Shown: one piece after another, positions 49,058 to 61,006 of the stretch
How positions within the stretch are numbered: position 1 is the stretch's first letter
How the letters are laid out: every line of letters starts with the position of its first letter
Origin: Parapristionchus giblindavisi
Lineage: Eukaryota; Nematoda; Chromadorea; Rhabditida; Diplogasteridae
Direction: 5' to 3'
Length of the DNA stretch: 64,000 bases
Assembly: GCA_943737045.1 (NCBI GenBank)
Contig: CALSFV010000359.1
Coordinates: forward strand, 1-64,000
Notes under the pieces: generated by a model
What the model was told of the DNA's origin: nothing
Databases searched by the model: none
What the model saw: the letters and a program-made list of their open reading frames with translations, nothing else
Made by a program: the position numbers and the translations under genes

Positions 49058-49946
49058 CTAGGGAATGGTTTCTTTGATGCATGAAATTACGGTTAGTGAC
49101 CTACACAGCGATAATCAGCATGGTCGACTTACTAGGGAATGGTTTCTTTGATGGTCGAAATCACGGGGAGTGACCTACATAGTAATATTCAGCATGGTCG
49201 ATTTAGTAAGAATCAACATTCAAAAGCTGCGAATGATCGATTTTTAAACGAAACCCGTCGCATATCCGCCGCACGAAAGACAGTCAAAAAGTTGCATTTT
49301 AAAGTTTTTTCACTTTTTGAACTCGAGTTCGATTCCCCCGACAGCATTTCATGTCTGCAGGGTAATTCAAGCAAAAAAAAATGCTGTTTCAGTGGAAATC
49401 AAGTCCAAAAAATCTTTTTTGGCTGTCTTTTATGCGGTGGATATGCGACGGGTTTCGTTTAAAAATCGATCATTCGCAGCTTTTGAAAGTCGATTCTTAC
49501 TAATTCGACCATGCTGAATATTACTATGTAGGTCACTCCCCGTGATTTCAACCATCAAAGAAACCATTCCCTAGTTAGTAAAAATAAAATTTCAAAAGCT
49601 GCGGTTGATCGATTTTTAAACGAAACCCGTCGCATATCCGCCGCACGAAAGACAGCCAAAAAGTTGCATTGTGAAAGTTTTTTTCACTTTTTGAACTCGA
49701 GTTCGATTCCTCCGACAGCATTTCATATCTGCGAGGTAATTCAAGCAAAAAATGCTGTTTAAGTGGAAATCAAGTCCAAAAAATCTTTTTTTGGCTGTCT
49801 TCTGTGCAGCGGATATGCGACGGGTTTCGTTTAAAAATCGATCAACCGCAGCTTTTGAAAGTTGATTCTTATTAAGTCGATCATGCTGAATATTACTATG
49901 TAGGTCACTAACCGTAATTTCAACCATCAAAGAAACCATTCCCTAG
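49058..49946. mobile_element. PIF/Harbinger-like MITE containing a second copy
   Basis: The outer element (CTAGGGAATGG ends) is flanked by TAA. Inside it an element of the same family, 49132-49574, is flanked by TTA. The arms carry CGAAACCCGTCGCATATCCGC. Confidence 0.85.
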
Positions 49947-50036
49947 TAAGTGGACCACGCACGGTCACAGTCATTTTTGCACAAGACAGTGATATTGTCC
50001 GTAATCAATTTTATCATATCAAGTACTAAATGCTCA

Positions 50037-50124
50037 GTCATACTGTAGGATACTGCAAGTGGAAAGAGAGTGATATATCTTAATATATCACTCTCTTTCC
50101 ACTTGCAGTATCCTACAGTATGAC
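50037..50124. repeat. Perfect inverted duplication of about 41 bases
   Basis: GTCATACTGTAGGATACTGC through GAGTGATATAT is followed after 5 bases by its exact reverse complement. Copies A, B and D have only the first arm. Confidence 0.85.
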
Positions 50125-50383
50125 CTGTGGGAATGGACCACGTAAAGTAATAGTCATTTTTGAACACGACAACAACAAGAACTCCAATCACCGAGATTAG
50201 ATTACTCCCAAATCGTAATATACGCGAAACTCGAAATCCACAGGTGCAAAGAAAGGAAGGAAAGGATCATTATGAAAGCTCGTCTCTGCCGCCAATCACC
50301 AACAAGGCTTGATGCTGTTATAACGATAACATAGCGCCAATGCATACCGTACCCCTCACACTCAAACACTCCTACCGTACCCC

Positions 50384-50497
50384 AATAGGTCTAATAACTA
50401 TCGGTTTTCAAAATGCAGTCAGGTTTCTCGATTTTTTGGCAAATTTGGCTCAAATGCGGCTAGGCTTGGTACTTTGTAACATACTTTTCGACCTATG
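50384..50497. mobile_element. M6 (hAT-like) copy inside the satellite remnant
   Basis: AATAGGTCTAATAACTATCGG to CTTTTCGACCTATG. It interrupts the TACCGTA satellite in copy C, which is reduced to one unit (50343-50383). Confidence 0.7.
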
Positions 50498-51050
50498 AAT
50501 TCGTCCCCCTTCACACTCACCACAAGCTGCTGCAACGCCTCCGCTCCTTCCGCATGTTGTACTCTGGCAAAGGCATGGAGCACACGGGATTCGTGATCAC
50601 ACGATGAGATAATCGATGAGAGCAGAGAGGAGTACTCACTGCAACGGAATTGAGGTAGATCAATGAATATTGATTGACTCTAGCTTAGGGAAGGATAATA
50701 TATGAAGATAGGAGAAAGATGAGAAAGTTAAAGTTGCGTACTTCTCTGTTTTTTTGTCCAAGTTATTATTCAAATACACACCATTTTTTCGGCGCAGAAG
50801 AGCATAATGAATGAAAAAAGAGAGGGTGTTAGTAGAGTGGGCAATCAAGAAACCTGGTCCAACAAACAGAGAAGTACCGAATATTGATTGACCAGGATAG
50901 GGTAGGCATATGTAGATAGGAGATGTTTTTCATATCAACTGTATCACAAAAACTATTCATATCAATGAAATATGCATTCCTTGCTACATGAATCCACCAA
51001 GTGCGCTCATGCATCACTCAAAGACAGAGCGAGAGCAGGCACAGTAAGTA

Positions 51051-51828
51051 TACCCATACGTGGGCACCACTGCCGCTAGCGGCAATACTTCCCCGATTTT
51101 TGCGCTCGTGACGATTTTTTGAGAATTTTTTGTTTGGTATTTTTTGTTTCGTTTTTCTGCAAGAAAACTTACACAAATTTGCTTGAAAAGTTAGTTCATG
51201 ATCAGTTTTGTTGTTCATTTTCACCGTAAGACAATATTGGGCCAAGGAAATGCCAGGGACAATGCGGCCTTTCGAATTTGAAAGCTGAATATAGAGAAAA
51301 TCGCAAACGGGAATCCAAACCGGCGTGGTCCCACGTTCTTCATGATAATAGCGCACCCCATACATTTTCATACCCTCACAAGGTGAGGATCGACGGCTCT
51401 TTTTAGCATCTACCCACTATATAAGGGTCCTTTTTCAAGCTAAAAATTACAATTCAACCGAAAAATAACGAAATCGACCCACTATATAAAAATAAAACGG
51501 TGAGGGTGCCGAAAATGTATGGCGCACCCTCAATTTCCTGATTCCCCTACTTTAACTAATCAATAAAATGCTGCCGATAACAAATCGACAACGAATTCAT
51601 CTTCTATGTTTGTTTTAGTTGTTGATTTTAAGAATTTTGACTCTGAATAAAAAAATAGTTGCTATTCAAATGAAAGAGCAACACGAGATAATGTTAAAAT
51701 TTTCTCGGAACAGTGGGAAAAAATTAATTTTTTTTTAGTTTTTTTGTTCGGTGAGAATTTTTTTTGTTGAACCCAAACAAAAAATTTTTTGGTCGAAATA
51801 ATTTTTTGTCCCAGCCCTGGTATATTAT
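51051..51828. other. Copy-C-specific insertion next to a VPS8 donor
   Basis: This stretch is absent from A, B and D. It contains an inverted pair, GCGCACCCCATACATTTTC (51351) and GAAAATGTATGGCGCACCCTC (51514). It ends within a few bases of the donor at 51832 and replaces the downstream intron sequence with GTATATAATATACC. The ends are not resolved. Confidence 0.5.
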
Positions 51829-54436
51829 ATACCTGTAGGTTCCCGAGGCGAACGCGGGATACTGTAGCAGGGATTGCATGATATCGATCGCCCTCTCCGT
51901 CCCGCCCTCCAGAACCCTCTCCACTGTGTGCAGGAGGCGATTGTGCATCTCTGAAATTGAAATAATAATAAAAATAATAAATATATGATAATGTTCAAGT
52001 ATGGGATTGCAAGCAGATCAAATCTAAACTTTGAGGTGCAAACTTTCATGTTAATAACTTTCATGTGCTTGATGGCAGACATTATTACTAATCGCTGTTA
52101 TTCCCATTGCACACCCGGTGATTCCGCGCAATATCACCTCAACTTATTTCACGAAACTATTCAGAACGCCAATACTGGATGAATGTCTTGTATGATAAAT
52201 ACGGATTTAACTTCTTATTCGTTACGCTCAAAATACGTCATAACCTCAGTTAGGAATCGGCTTTATGCAACTTTCTAGCCATCAAGATCGTGGTGCGAAC
52301 CCAGCCTACCAAGACTAAAATTCAAAATTTTGGGGATATACTAATTGCCGCGATCAATCAGTTTGAGATGTTAAAATAGCGAATCAAACAAAGCGATCAT
52401 AGTAATAGGTCACGCACCCCTTCCAACATACCGTAATCATCGTACTAGGCCACGCCCCCTTTCCAAATACCGTATTCATCGGCTTAGGATACGCCACTTC
52501 CCACTCACCATCCTCATTGCCTCCTCTCCTCGTCGCTTCGACAATCTTATGGAAGAGCGTGAGCAGCCATCCCATCTCCGTCGTCTCCGAGGGATGAGAA
52601 CGAGCGAATCGAAGAATCTCATCGGTGTACGATACGGGAAAGGGAGGATTACGGTAATGATCACGAGGATTACTGTATCAGACTACGGTAATTATCATGA
52701 GACATACCGCATCAGATTACGGTATGATCATGAGAAAAACCGTGTCAGACTACGATAATGATCATGAGACATACCGTATCAGACTACGGTAATCACTCGG
52801 ATGTTTGATTACGGTATTGAGTCATTCAACTGTACTGCACTATCACGTGCAATGAGAGATAAAAAAGAACAAGTAATTGGCAGGAAACAGAGCACTCTTT
52901 TTTCCTAGCCCAAGTTCACAACAATTCATCAATTTTTAACAAATCTCCATAAGAATCACGATTCCATTAGCGGATTTGAAAGGAATGGGGTTCTAATGTA
53001 AAAGGTGAGGTATAAGGTAAAGGCAAATCCCGTAATTCAAGGCACATAAAGTTCCGCGGGGGATCACACTGCTTTGCCACTGATAATTCACGAGGTAAAT
53101 TCAGTACGGCAGGGCAAATCTCTTTATCGAACCTACTCTACCGCGTGATCTAGTCGCTGCCAACTCCACTTTCCATAGTAATATTCAAATCATAAAATAA
53201 ATAAAAGCACTCACACAATCCCGCATCATCCGCCCTCTCAATGGCCGTGTCCAATTGCTCGATGAGCAGTGCGAACGCCTTCGTGAGCAGACCTCGTGCC
53301 TGCAATGTGTGTGTACGTGTGAGTGTGCCACCGGCGGCGACTTTTCCCAAACCACACCACCCACCACACCACACCACTACAGTATACCTCCATGAGCAGC
53401 ACACACGACGCGGTTCGACCGGCCGCAGCCGCTGCATTCAGGCAGACGTCCGTGCGGGATCCGAGCGGTAGCCAGTACTGTAGAAGGGACTGAAATATCG
53501 ATTGATTGGATGGATCAATGAAGATTGTATTCATACATTTTGGGAGGGCGAAATTATAATTATCCAAATAATCTTTGGCCCGATTCAACCCTGGGTCCAC
53601 CCCATTTTGTGGCGATCTAAGCTTCTGCAGTAGTGCCCATTTTGGCCCCACCCACAATCTATTGTTCCTGCGAAATATAAACACATTAGTACAAAACTGA
53701 CCCGATCTACATCTCAAGTACTCGGAACTGACCCGACATGGGGGTGATTCTTACTAATCTCAATCTCCCGCATATTCCTAGATGGATTTCGAAACTGACC
53801 GTATCGACACATAAAGAACTACCAGAAAATTAGCCTGATGTCATTATCTTGTAGAAACCACACAACCAGAAATCAACTGCTCTTAGATACAAACGACTCT
53901 CACTCTCTATAGCACTACCGATACGAATGATTGCAGAGTACAGATCAAAGGATAAAGATCAAAGATCAAAATAGCAAAGATCAAAGATCAAAATACCAAA
54001 GATCAAAGATCAAAGATCAAAGATCAAACCTTGAGCTCTTCATCGCTCCGCTGTCCCTCCTTGCACATCCATTCAAAGGCCATCTCGAAGAGCCATTCGT
54101 CCAGATCGTCATCTTCTCCCGTCAGAATACGATCTCCACGATCATGACTGAATAATCAATCAATAATTCAATCAAACAATCCATCAATGTCTTTATCGAG
54201 ATACACATCGATGTTATATTTAAATTCCCACAGTCTGCGGCGGGAACACTAAAACAACTTAGTAGATGTTCACTTTCTAGAACCTAATGCTCGAAACAGC
54301 GTATCTCGCTGCTATCAACAACCACTTTTGATTCACTAATTTCCAAATCTATGAGTTCATTAGCGTGTTAATTATGACCTATTTCTATTTTATTTCCAGT
54401 AATATGAATACATATTTGATGGAATACATAAATTAA

Positions 54437-56294
54437 GAGGCCTGTTCCCTAAGACTCGATCATATTCGACCACCCCCGGACACGTGCGCTAGCAATGAGA
54501 ACTGGGAGTCCATACTTGGGTGTTAGGAGTGTCATCGGCCCTTATTACACAAAACAGCTGAAATTTCCTGTTTGTGCCCTCAGGCTATTAGAAAAATTAA
54601 TTTCAAAAATAAACTTTTAAAAATCATAATTTCTCAAATTGTTGAGATGAAGTCTAAATACCATTTGCGATGCGTTTAGGGTGCTCAGTGCTTGCTAATT
54701 CACTATTAGCATCGAATGTGCGTTGATTCCTAAACCACTTTTTTGACTCAAAATTGTGGTTTTTCCGGACAAATCATCGATTGTTGTAGCCGCTGACAAA
54801 CATTTCCGACCAGGTATTGTAGCCTAAGAAATTCTGCATCGATTTCACTTAAAACTAGGTTCTTCCCGTTAGACCATTTTTGCGAATTTTTCGCTCGAAC
54901 TTCCGTCATAGATGGTTTTCCCGAACAAATGCTGTATTTTCCAAACGATTGGTGCGGAATTGTGGCCTACCCAAAGTTTAGAGGTGAGACGAGTAAAATG
55001 ACACAAGAAGCGAATCACTTGGATCAATTTGAAAATTTCGATTTTCATGACCCGGGGGTCATGGTCTGAAAATTTCAAAATTTCTCAAGTTTGAAATGTT
55101 TTCATTTATGCGGCTTATTGTGAAGTACTAATGATGTGAATAATATTCAGCCTATGCTCAATGGCTGGTCTCTCCTTTCAACCAATTTTCGAAAATTTTC
55201 GTTCTGAATGCGTGTGAAAAATCAGAATCGTGTTTGAATCGGTTTCCAACTTGCTTTTTGTAACATTCTGTCTTAGTAGTTTGCAATGTGCATAATAAAT
55301 ATGAAAATCGTTGATTTTCGAAAATTCGTAAAATTCAATTTGAGTGCCTACTTTCATGGCAAATTTGTATAATATTGCAGTTTTTAGACTCGAATGCTGC
55401 GACAATGAGCAAATGACAATGACAATGTGAAGTTTCATGATGAATAAACGTAGTAGAACTGAAATCCCGGCATTCGGTTAACTTTTGAAAAATCGATTTC
55501 CATGACCCCGGGGTCATGGTAAAAAATATGAATTTTCGAAAATGAACCATTTTCATATTGATTATGTACATTGCATAGTACTATGACAGAATGTTACAGA
55601 AAGCAAGTTGGAAACTGATTCAAACCCAATTCTGATTTTTCGCACGAATTCAGAACGAAATTTTTTCGAAAAATGGTTAAAAGGAGAAATCAGCCATTGA
55701 GCATTGGCTGAATATTATTCACATCATTAGTACTTCACAATAAGCCGCATAAATGAAAACATTTCAAACTTGAGAGATTTTGAAATTTTCAGACCATGAC
55801 CCCCGGGTCATGAAAATCGAAATTTTCAAATTGATCCAAGTGATTCGCTTCTTGTGTCATTTTACTCGTCTCACCTCTAAACTTTGGGTAGGCCACAATT
55901 CCGCACCAATCGTTTGGAAAATACAGCATTTGTTCGGGAAAACCATCTATGACGGAAGTTCGAGCGAAAAATTCGCAAAAATGGTCTAACGGGAAGAACC
56001 TAGTTTTAAGTGAAATCGATGCAGAATTTCTTAGGCTACAATACCTGGTCGGAAATGTTTGTCAGCGGCAACAACAATCGATGATTTGTCCGGAAAAACC
56101 ACAATTTTGAGTCAAAAAAAGTGGTTTAGGAATTAACGCACATTCGATGCTAATAGTGAATTAGCAAGCACTGAGCACCCTAAACGCATCGCAAATGGTA
56201 TTTAGACTTCATCTCAACAATTTGAGAAATTATGATTTTTCTCATTGCTAGCGCACGTGTCCGGGGGGTGGTGGAGTCTTAACGGCCATCTCTC
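54437..56294. mobile_element. 1.86-kb fold-back element in VPS8 copy C
   Basis: Flanked by TTAA (54433-54436, 56295-56298). Arms share CCGGACACGTGCGCTAGCAAT and continue as inverted copies through 54860-55080 and 55780-56000. The same 69-residue frame appears on both strands for this reason and is not a gene. The centre is near 55450-55500. Confidence 0.75.
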
Positions 56295-57227
56295 TTAATA
56301 ATAAATAATTACATATTATTGTAACTGAAATGCCCCGACTGTCAATCAATCAATCATACGGGGTAAATTCTATTAGACTTTCATATTATCGTCCGTCAGC
56401 TCTCGCAGCAACATCAAAAGAAAGGGAAAATTCCAAAGTTCAAAGATCAAAGATCAACAATGACCCCTACCGTAATCGGAATGCCTCCACCAGCATCTCT
56501 CCATTCCTCTCTCTGATCCTCTTCCTCGTATCCGGTATCGTCCTTCTTCGAAGCTCGATTAGATACTCCTACAATAAAAAAAAAATAATAATAATAATAT
56601 TTTTAAGAGATTGCAATGAAACGCATACGCATTCGCTAGCGACGATACCCAACCGGTTCTAATTTCCAGCGACAAAACGTCGCCCACTTAGGATGAAAAG
56701 AATGACAAAGAATGAGCACAGAATACTACGTGTGCCCGAACTAGGATAATTGCCGACCATAAAATGGTATTCAGTAGGACAACGTTATTGTGACGTTGAG
56801 CACAACGAGGAGAGAGCCTGAATCAGGGAAATTGTTTAAAAAATAAAAATAAACAATATTTAGGGCATGAGCATCTAATGAAGCCAGGTGGAACCAGAAA
56901 TAAAAGAAAGCAACCCGTTGATATCTCGTTTCTAAACCCTTTCATTTCCCTCAGTTCAGACTTCTTAACAATATATGAAATGCACCTGCGCTGAAACAAT
57001 CATACTGTTTTTAATGCTAAAAAGGTTTCTTATTTATGCGAGAAGAGCACTCATGGCACAAATCAATCGATTATCGATTAACTTTCCCAAAGTGGGCGGA
57101 GTCTACAACAAACCTCGACGTTCTCCTTGAGAAACTCTGTGATACTCTTACGTTCTTCTCTCGTCAATTCCGATTGCACGAGACGTGTGGACACGTCGAA
57201 GAATGTGTCCTGAGTGGAAAAGGGGGT

Positions 57228-57395
57228 TACGGTAGTTCAAGATTACGGTAGTTCAAGTTTACGGTAGTTCAAGATTACGGTAGTTCAAGGTTACGGTAGT
57301 TCAAGATTACGGTAGTTCAAGGTTACGGTAGTTCAAGATTACGGTAGATCATGATTACGGTAGTTCAAGACTACGGTAGTTCAAGATTACGGTAG
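57228..57395. repeat. TTACGGTAGTTCAAGA tandem array, VPS8 copy C intron
   Basis: Ten 16-base units, equivalent to 34998-35172. Confidence 0.9.
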
Positions 57396-57835
57396 ATCAA
57401 TATCGATTGACACCTACCGTAGACACAGGCGGTGCCAGATAACACTTGAGCAGATCGATGAAGCGACGTTGCAATCGATAAATGTGGGAGCAGATTGATA
57501 CCCTGAAGATTCTAATAAATCAAAAATACAAATCGTCCAATCAATCAATAATCCACCCATACCGTAGTGGTTTCGCGCTCAATCTCAGCACACGCTCCAT
57601 GTCGATGCCGGCCACGTAGCGCATTACCTGAGATCGATCAAATTTAATCAATAAATCAATTTTAAATTAACCAAAAATCAATAAAATGTCTAGGATACCG
57701 TACCCCAACTACCGACTGCTTTTCAGATGGAGTGAGCGCGGGCATCCGCAGAAGGTGCTCGATCGCCTAAACTTGGTATTACTGATTACTCTGAGGATGA
57801 AATCTCAAACCCCTTATATAAAGAAACCCATGAAC

Positions 57836-57866
57836 GGTTGTCGGCAAACGAGGGTCATTATCATTA
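57836..57866. other. Duplication junction between VPS8 copies C and D
   Basis: Same junction sequence as at 26470-26500 (CATGAACGGTTGTCGGCAAACGA followed by RING-downstream DNA). It shows that this junction was itself duplicated. Confidence 0.7.
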
Positions 57867-59394
57867 TCGATTTGTTATCTATCGATACGATTAATGAGAT
57901 AATACTCAATCTCTCCTTTTCGGCTGTTGGAGAAGAAAATGTTAGATGAGGTTGGCGAGTTTCAATCTACATTTAGGTATTGACTTCCGTAGTATTGTGA
58001 GAAACAGTCCATCATATCAAGTATAACTTCTACGAAACGTGAATCAAGCAGGATTTGTCACTTTCACATTTGCCACTTTGATGATTTTCAGATAAGACCC
58101 ATTTCCTCAATTTTGCTAAATGCCCGCCCAAGGAAAGCAAAATATAACGATTTTTCTGATTTAGAAATAGTTATTTATCCATATGGAAAAAAAACTGTGA
58201 TTGTGCCGAAAACGTGTGAACAAAGTATTCCTTGTGGTGAATCAATTAACAAATACGAATATATAGTAATTATAATAATTTATCACAGTCGATATGAGCA
58301 AACTATAAATATAATATGTACGAATCTGATATATAAATCTGAGAAAAAACAATCAATAAAAAGTAGGCTCTAAGTATGGAATCAACCGATATCAGAATTA
58401 AATAGATATCTGAACAATCTAGACTATATTATAAATATTGATTATGCATGGTAGAAAATGGAACACATATTGATATTGGAGATTCTTAACTTACAAATGT
58501 ACAGTACCCTATGGCACCGATCAATCAATCAATATCTACAAATTCCCGGCAGGACCCAGATATGGCTCGTCGTCCCACAGATCGAAGATGTTGCGTCGCT
58601 TGTGTGGTCGACGATCGTCACGACCAAACAGTACACGACGGGATACGGTAGACGACGACTTTTCCCAATCACTGCCCATATCTACCGCATCCAGATAGCG
58701 ATCAGCACCATCAGCGAAATCGCACACTGGACACACTTTCTTCCCGGTGGACCAACAATCTTGATGCTGCATGTGACCACAACTATAAAGAAAATCAATC
58801 AATACGTGATCATAGATCGATCATAAAATCTATAAATCGCAGTCTTTTTTCTGGATACAGTTTAAGAATAACGCTACGAATAAACACAAAATCAATCAAT
58901 AAATATTCTGGACTATCAATCAATACCCGGAAAGAGTGGGTAAAAATCAATACTTGTACAGGTAGCTGGCCTTCGTGATGGGACCCGCACATGATACGCA
59001 CTCGGGAGCAACGATATGTGAATGACGACGAGTCGAGAGATTCTGAGATGGTTTAAGTCAGTCATACTGTCAATCGATTAATCAATAACTCAATCAATCA
59101 ATCAATTTTATCAGATCAGGTAGTAAATGCTCAGTCATACTGTAGGATACTGTAATTGGAAAGAAAGTGATCTATCTTAACGCCTGTGGGAATGGACCAC
59201 ATACAGTCATAGTCATTTTTGAACTCGACAGCAGCAAGAACTCGGACCACCGAGGTGAGATTACTCCCAAATCATAGCATACGCGAAACTCGAAATCCAC
59301 AGGTGCAAATAAGGGAAAGAGAGCAAGACATTCGCAAGAAAGCTCGTCTCTGCGCGCCAATCACCAACATGGCTTGATGCTGTTAGAACGACAA

Positions 59395-59660
59395 TGCATA
59401 CCGTACCCCTCACACTCATTGTCAAACACACGTACCGTACCCTCACATTCCAACACTCCTACCGTACCCCTCACAATCAAACACTCCTACCGTATCCTAC
59501 ACACTCAAACACTCCTACCGTACCCCTCACACTCCAACACTCCTACCGTATCCTACACACTCAAACACTCCTACCGTACCCCTCACACTCCAACACTCCT
59601 ACCGTATCCTACACACTCAAACACTCCTACCGTACCCCTCACACTCCAACAATCCTACAG
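59395..59660. repeat. TACCGTA satellite in VPS8 copy D
   Basis: About 4.5 units. The left flank and first units match copy A rather than copy B; the right edge (AATCCTACAGTACCCCATGAC) matches copy B. Confidence 0.9.
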
Positions 59661-60369
59661 TACCCCATGACACTCACCACAAGTTGATGCAACGCCTCCG
59701 CTCCTTCCGCATGTTGTACTCTTGCAAAAGCATGGAGCACACGGGATTCATGATCACACGATGAGATAATCGATGAGAGCAGAGAGGAGTACTCACTGTA
59801 ACGGAATTGAGGTAGATCAATGAATATTGATTGACTCTAGCTTAGCGAAGGAAAATATATGAAGATAGGAGAAAGTTCGGCGGTGTATCAACTTGATCAC
59901 TTGATATTAACTTGAGGTAGATCAATGAATATTGGGAACTTCTCTGTTTTTTTTTTTGACCCAGGTTATTGCGAAATTAGAAATTCACACGGTATTTTTC
60001 CGTGATTGACCGCGCAGAAGAGCATAATAAACATACATGGGCGTGGTACCTGGAGCTTGATTTTCATATTTCATCTTTCCATAAACTGTATCAGAAAAAC
60101 TATTCATATCTATGGAATATGCATTCCTTGCTACATGTATCCACCAAGTGCGCTAATGCATCACTAAAAGACAGAGCGAGAACAGGCACAGTAGATATAC
60201 CTTTAGGTTCCCGAGGCGAACACGGGATACTGTAGCAGGGATTCCATGATATCGATCGCCCTCTCCGTTCCGCCCTCCAGTACCCGCTCCACTGTGTGCA
60301 GGAGGCGATTGTGCATCTCTGAAATATTTATTTATTTATTTATTTATATTAATAATAATTTTACATTTT

Positions 60370-60525
<156 letters not shown>

Positions 60526-61006
60526 CATAAACGGATAATATCAAAATTTTCAAAGCTATTGAGGATGAAAATTCATCCGCTCCCCTACAGTCTGCTATCG
60601 ATGCCATCTCTAAATGGGCAGATGATTGGCAACTCCCACTAGCCGCTCATAAATGCAATTCACTACATCTTGGTAGAGCTAATACCAAGAAGACATACTC
60701 AATCGGATCACTAAACTTGACTCAAAAGGATCTAGTCAAGGACCTGGGTTTCATTATTCACAAATCTTTAACCTTCACAGATCACTGTAAAAATATTGCT
60801 ATGAAAGGTAAAACAGCATGCCATATTATTCTACGAGCACTGAGGACCAAACATGTAGATGTCCTCCTTAAGGCGTATACGATATATATATATATATATA
60901 TCAGACCAATCCTTGAGAGCGCATCAACAGTTTTTAATCCGTTCAAAAAGCACGACAAAATCGTCATCGAAAGAGTGCAGAATTATTTCACAAGAAGGCT
61001 ATTTAT

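Larger units (their letters stand above)
45926..57766 (-). pseudogene. VPS8-like copy C: long but broken
   Basis: Exons equivalent to copy B: 57704-57766, 57563-57627, 57418-57502, 57114-57209, remnant 56792-56817, 56471-56568, 54030-54147, 53388-53489, 53215-53299, 52509-52634, 51833-51950, 50521-50638, 48818-48906 and the RING exon 45926-46172. Two lesions: a deletion of about 50 bases removed the second half and donor of the ALSSL exon (56792), and the acceptor before exon 52509-52634 is TTTCCCG instead of TTTCCAG. Individual exons otherwise keep their length and frame. Introns carry fold-back elements at 46405 and 54437, PIF-like, hAT-like and Tc1-like insertions. No exons upstream of the 57704 exon are present, because copy D follows directly. 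Confidence 0.85.

Noticed and set aside
54869..55989. Identical 69-residue frames on both strands
   Set aside because: They are the two arms of the fold-back element at 54437-56294.
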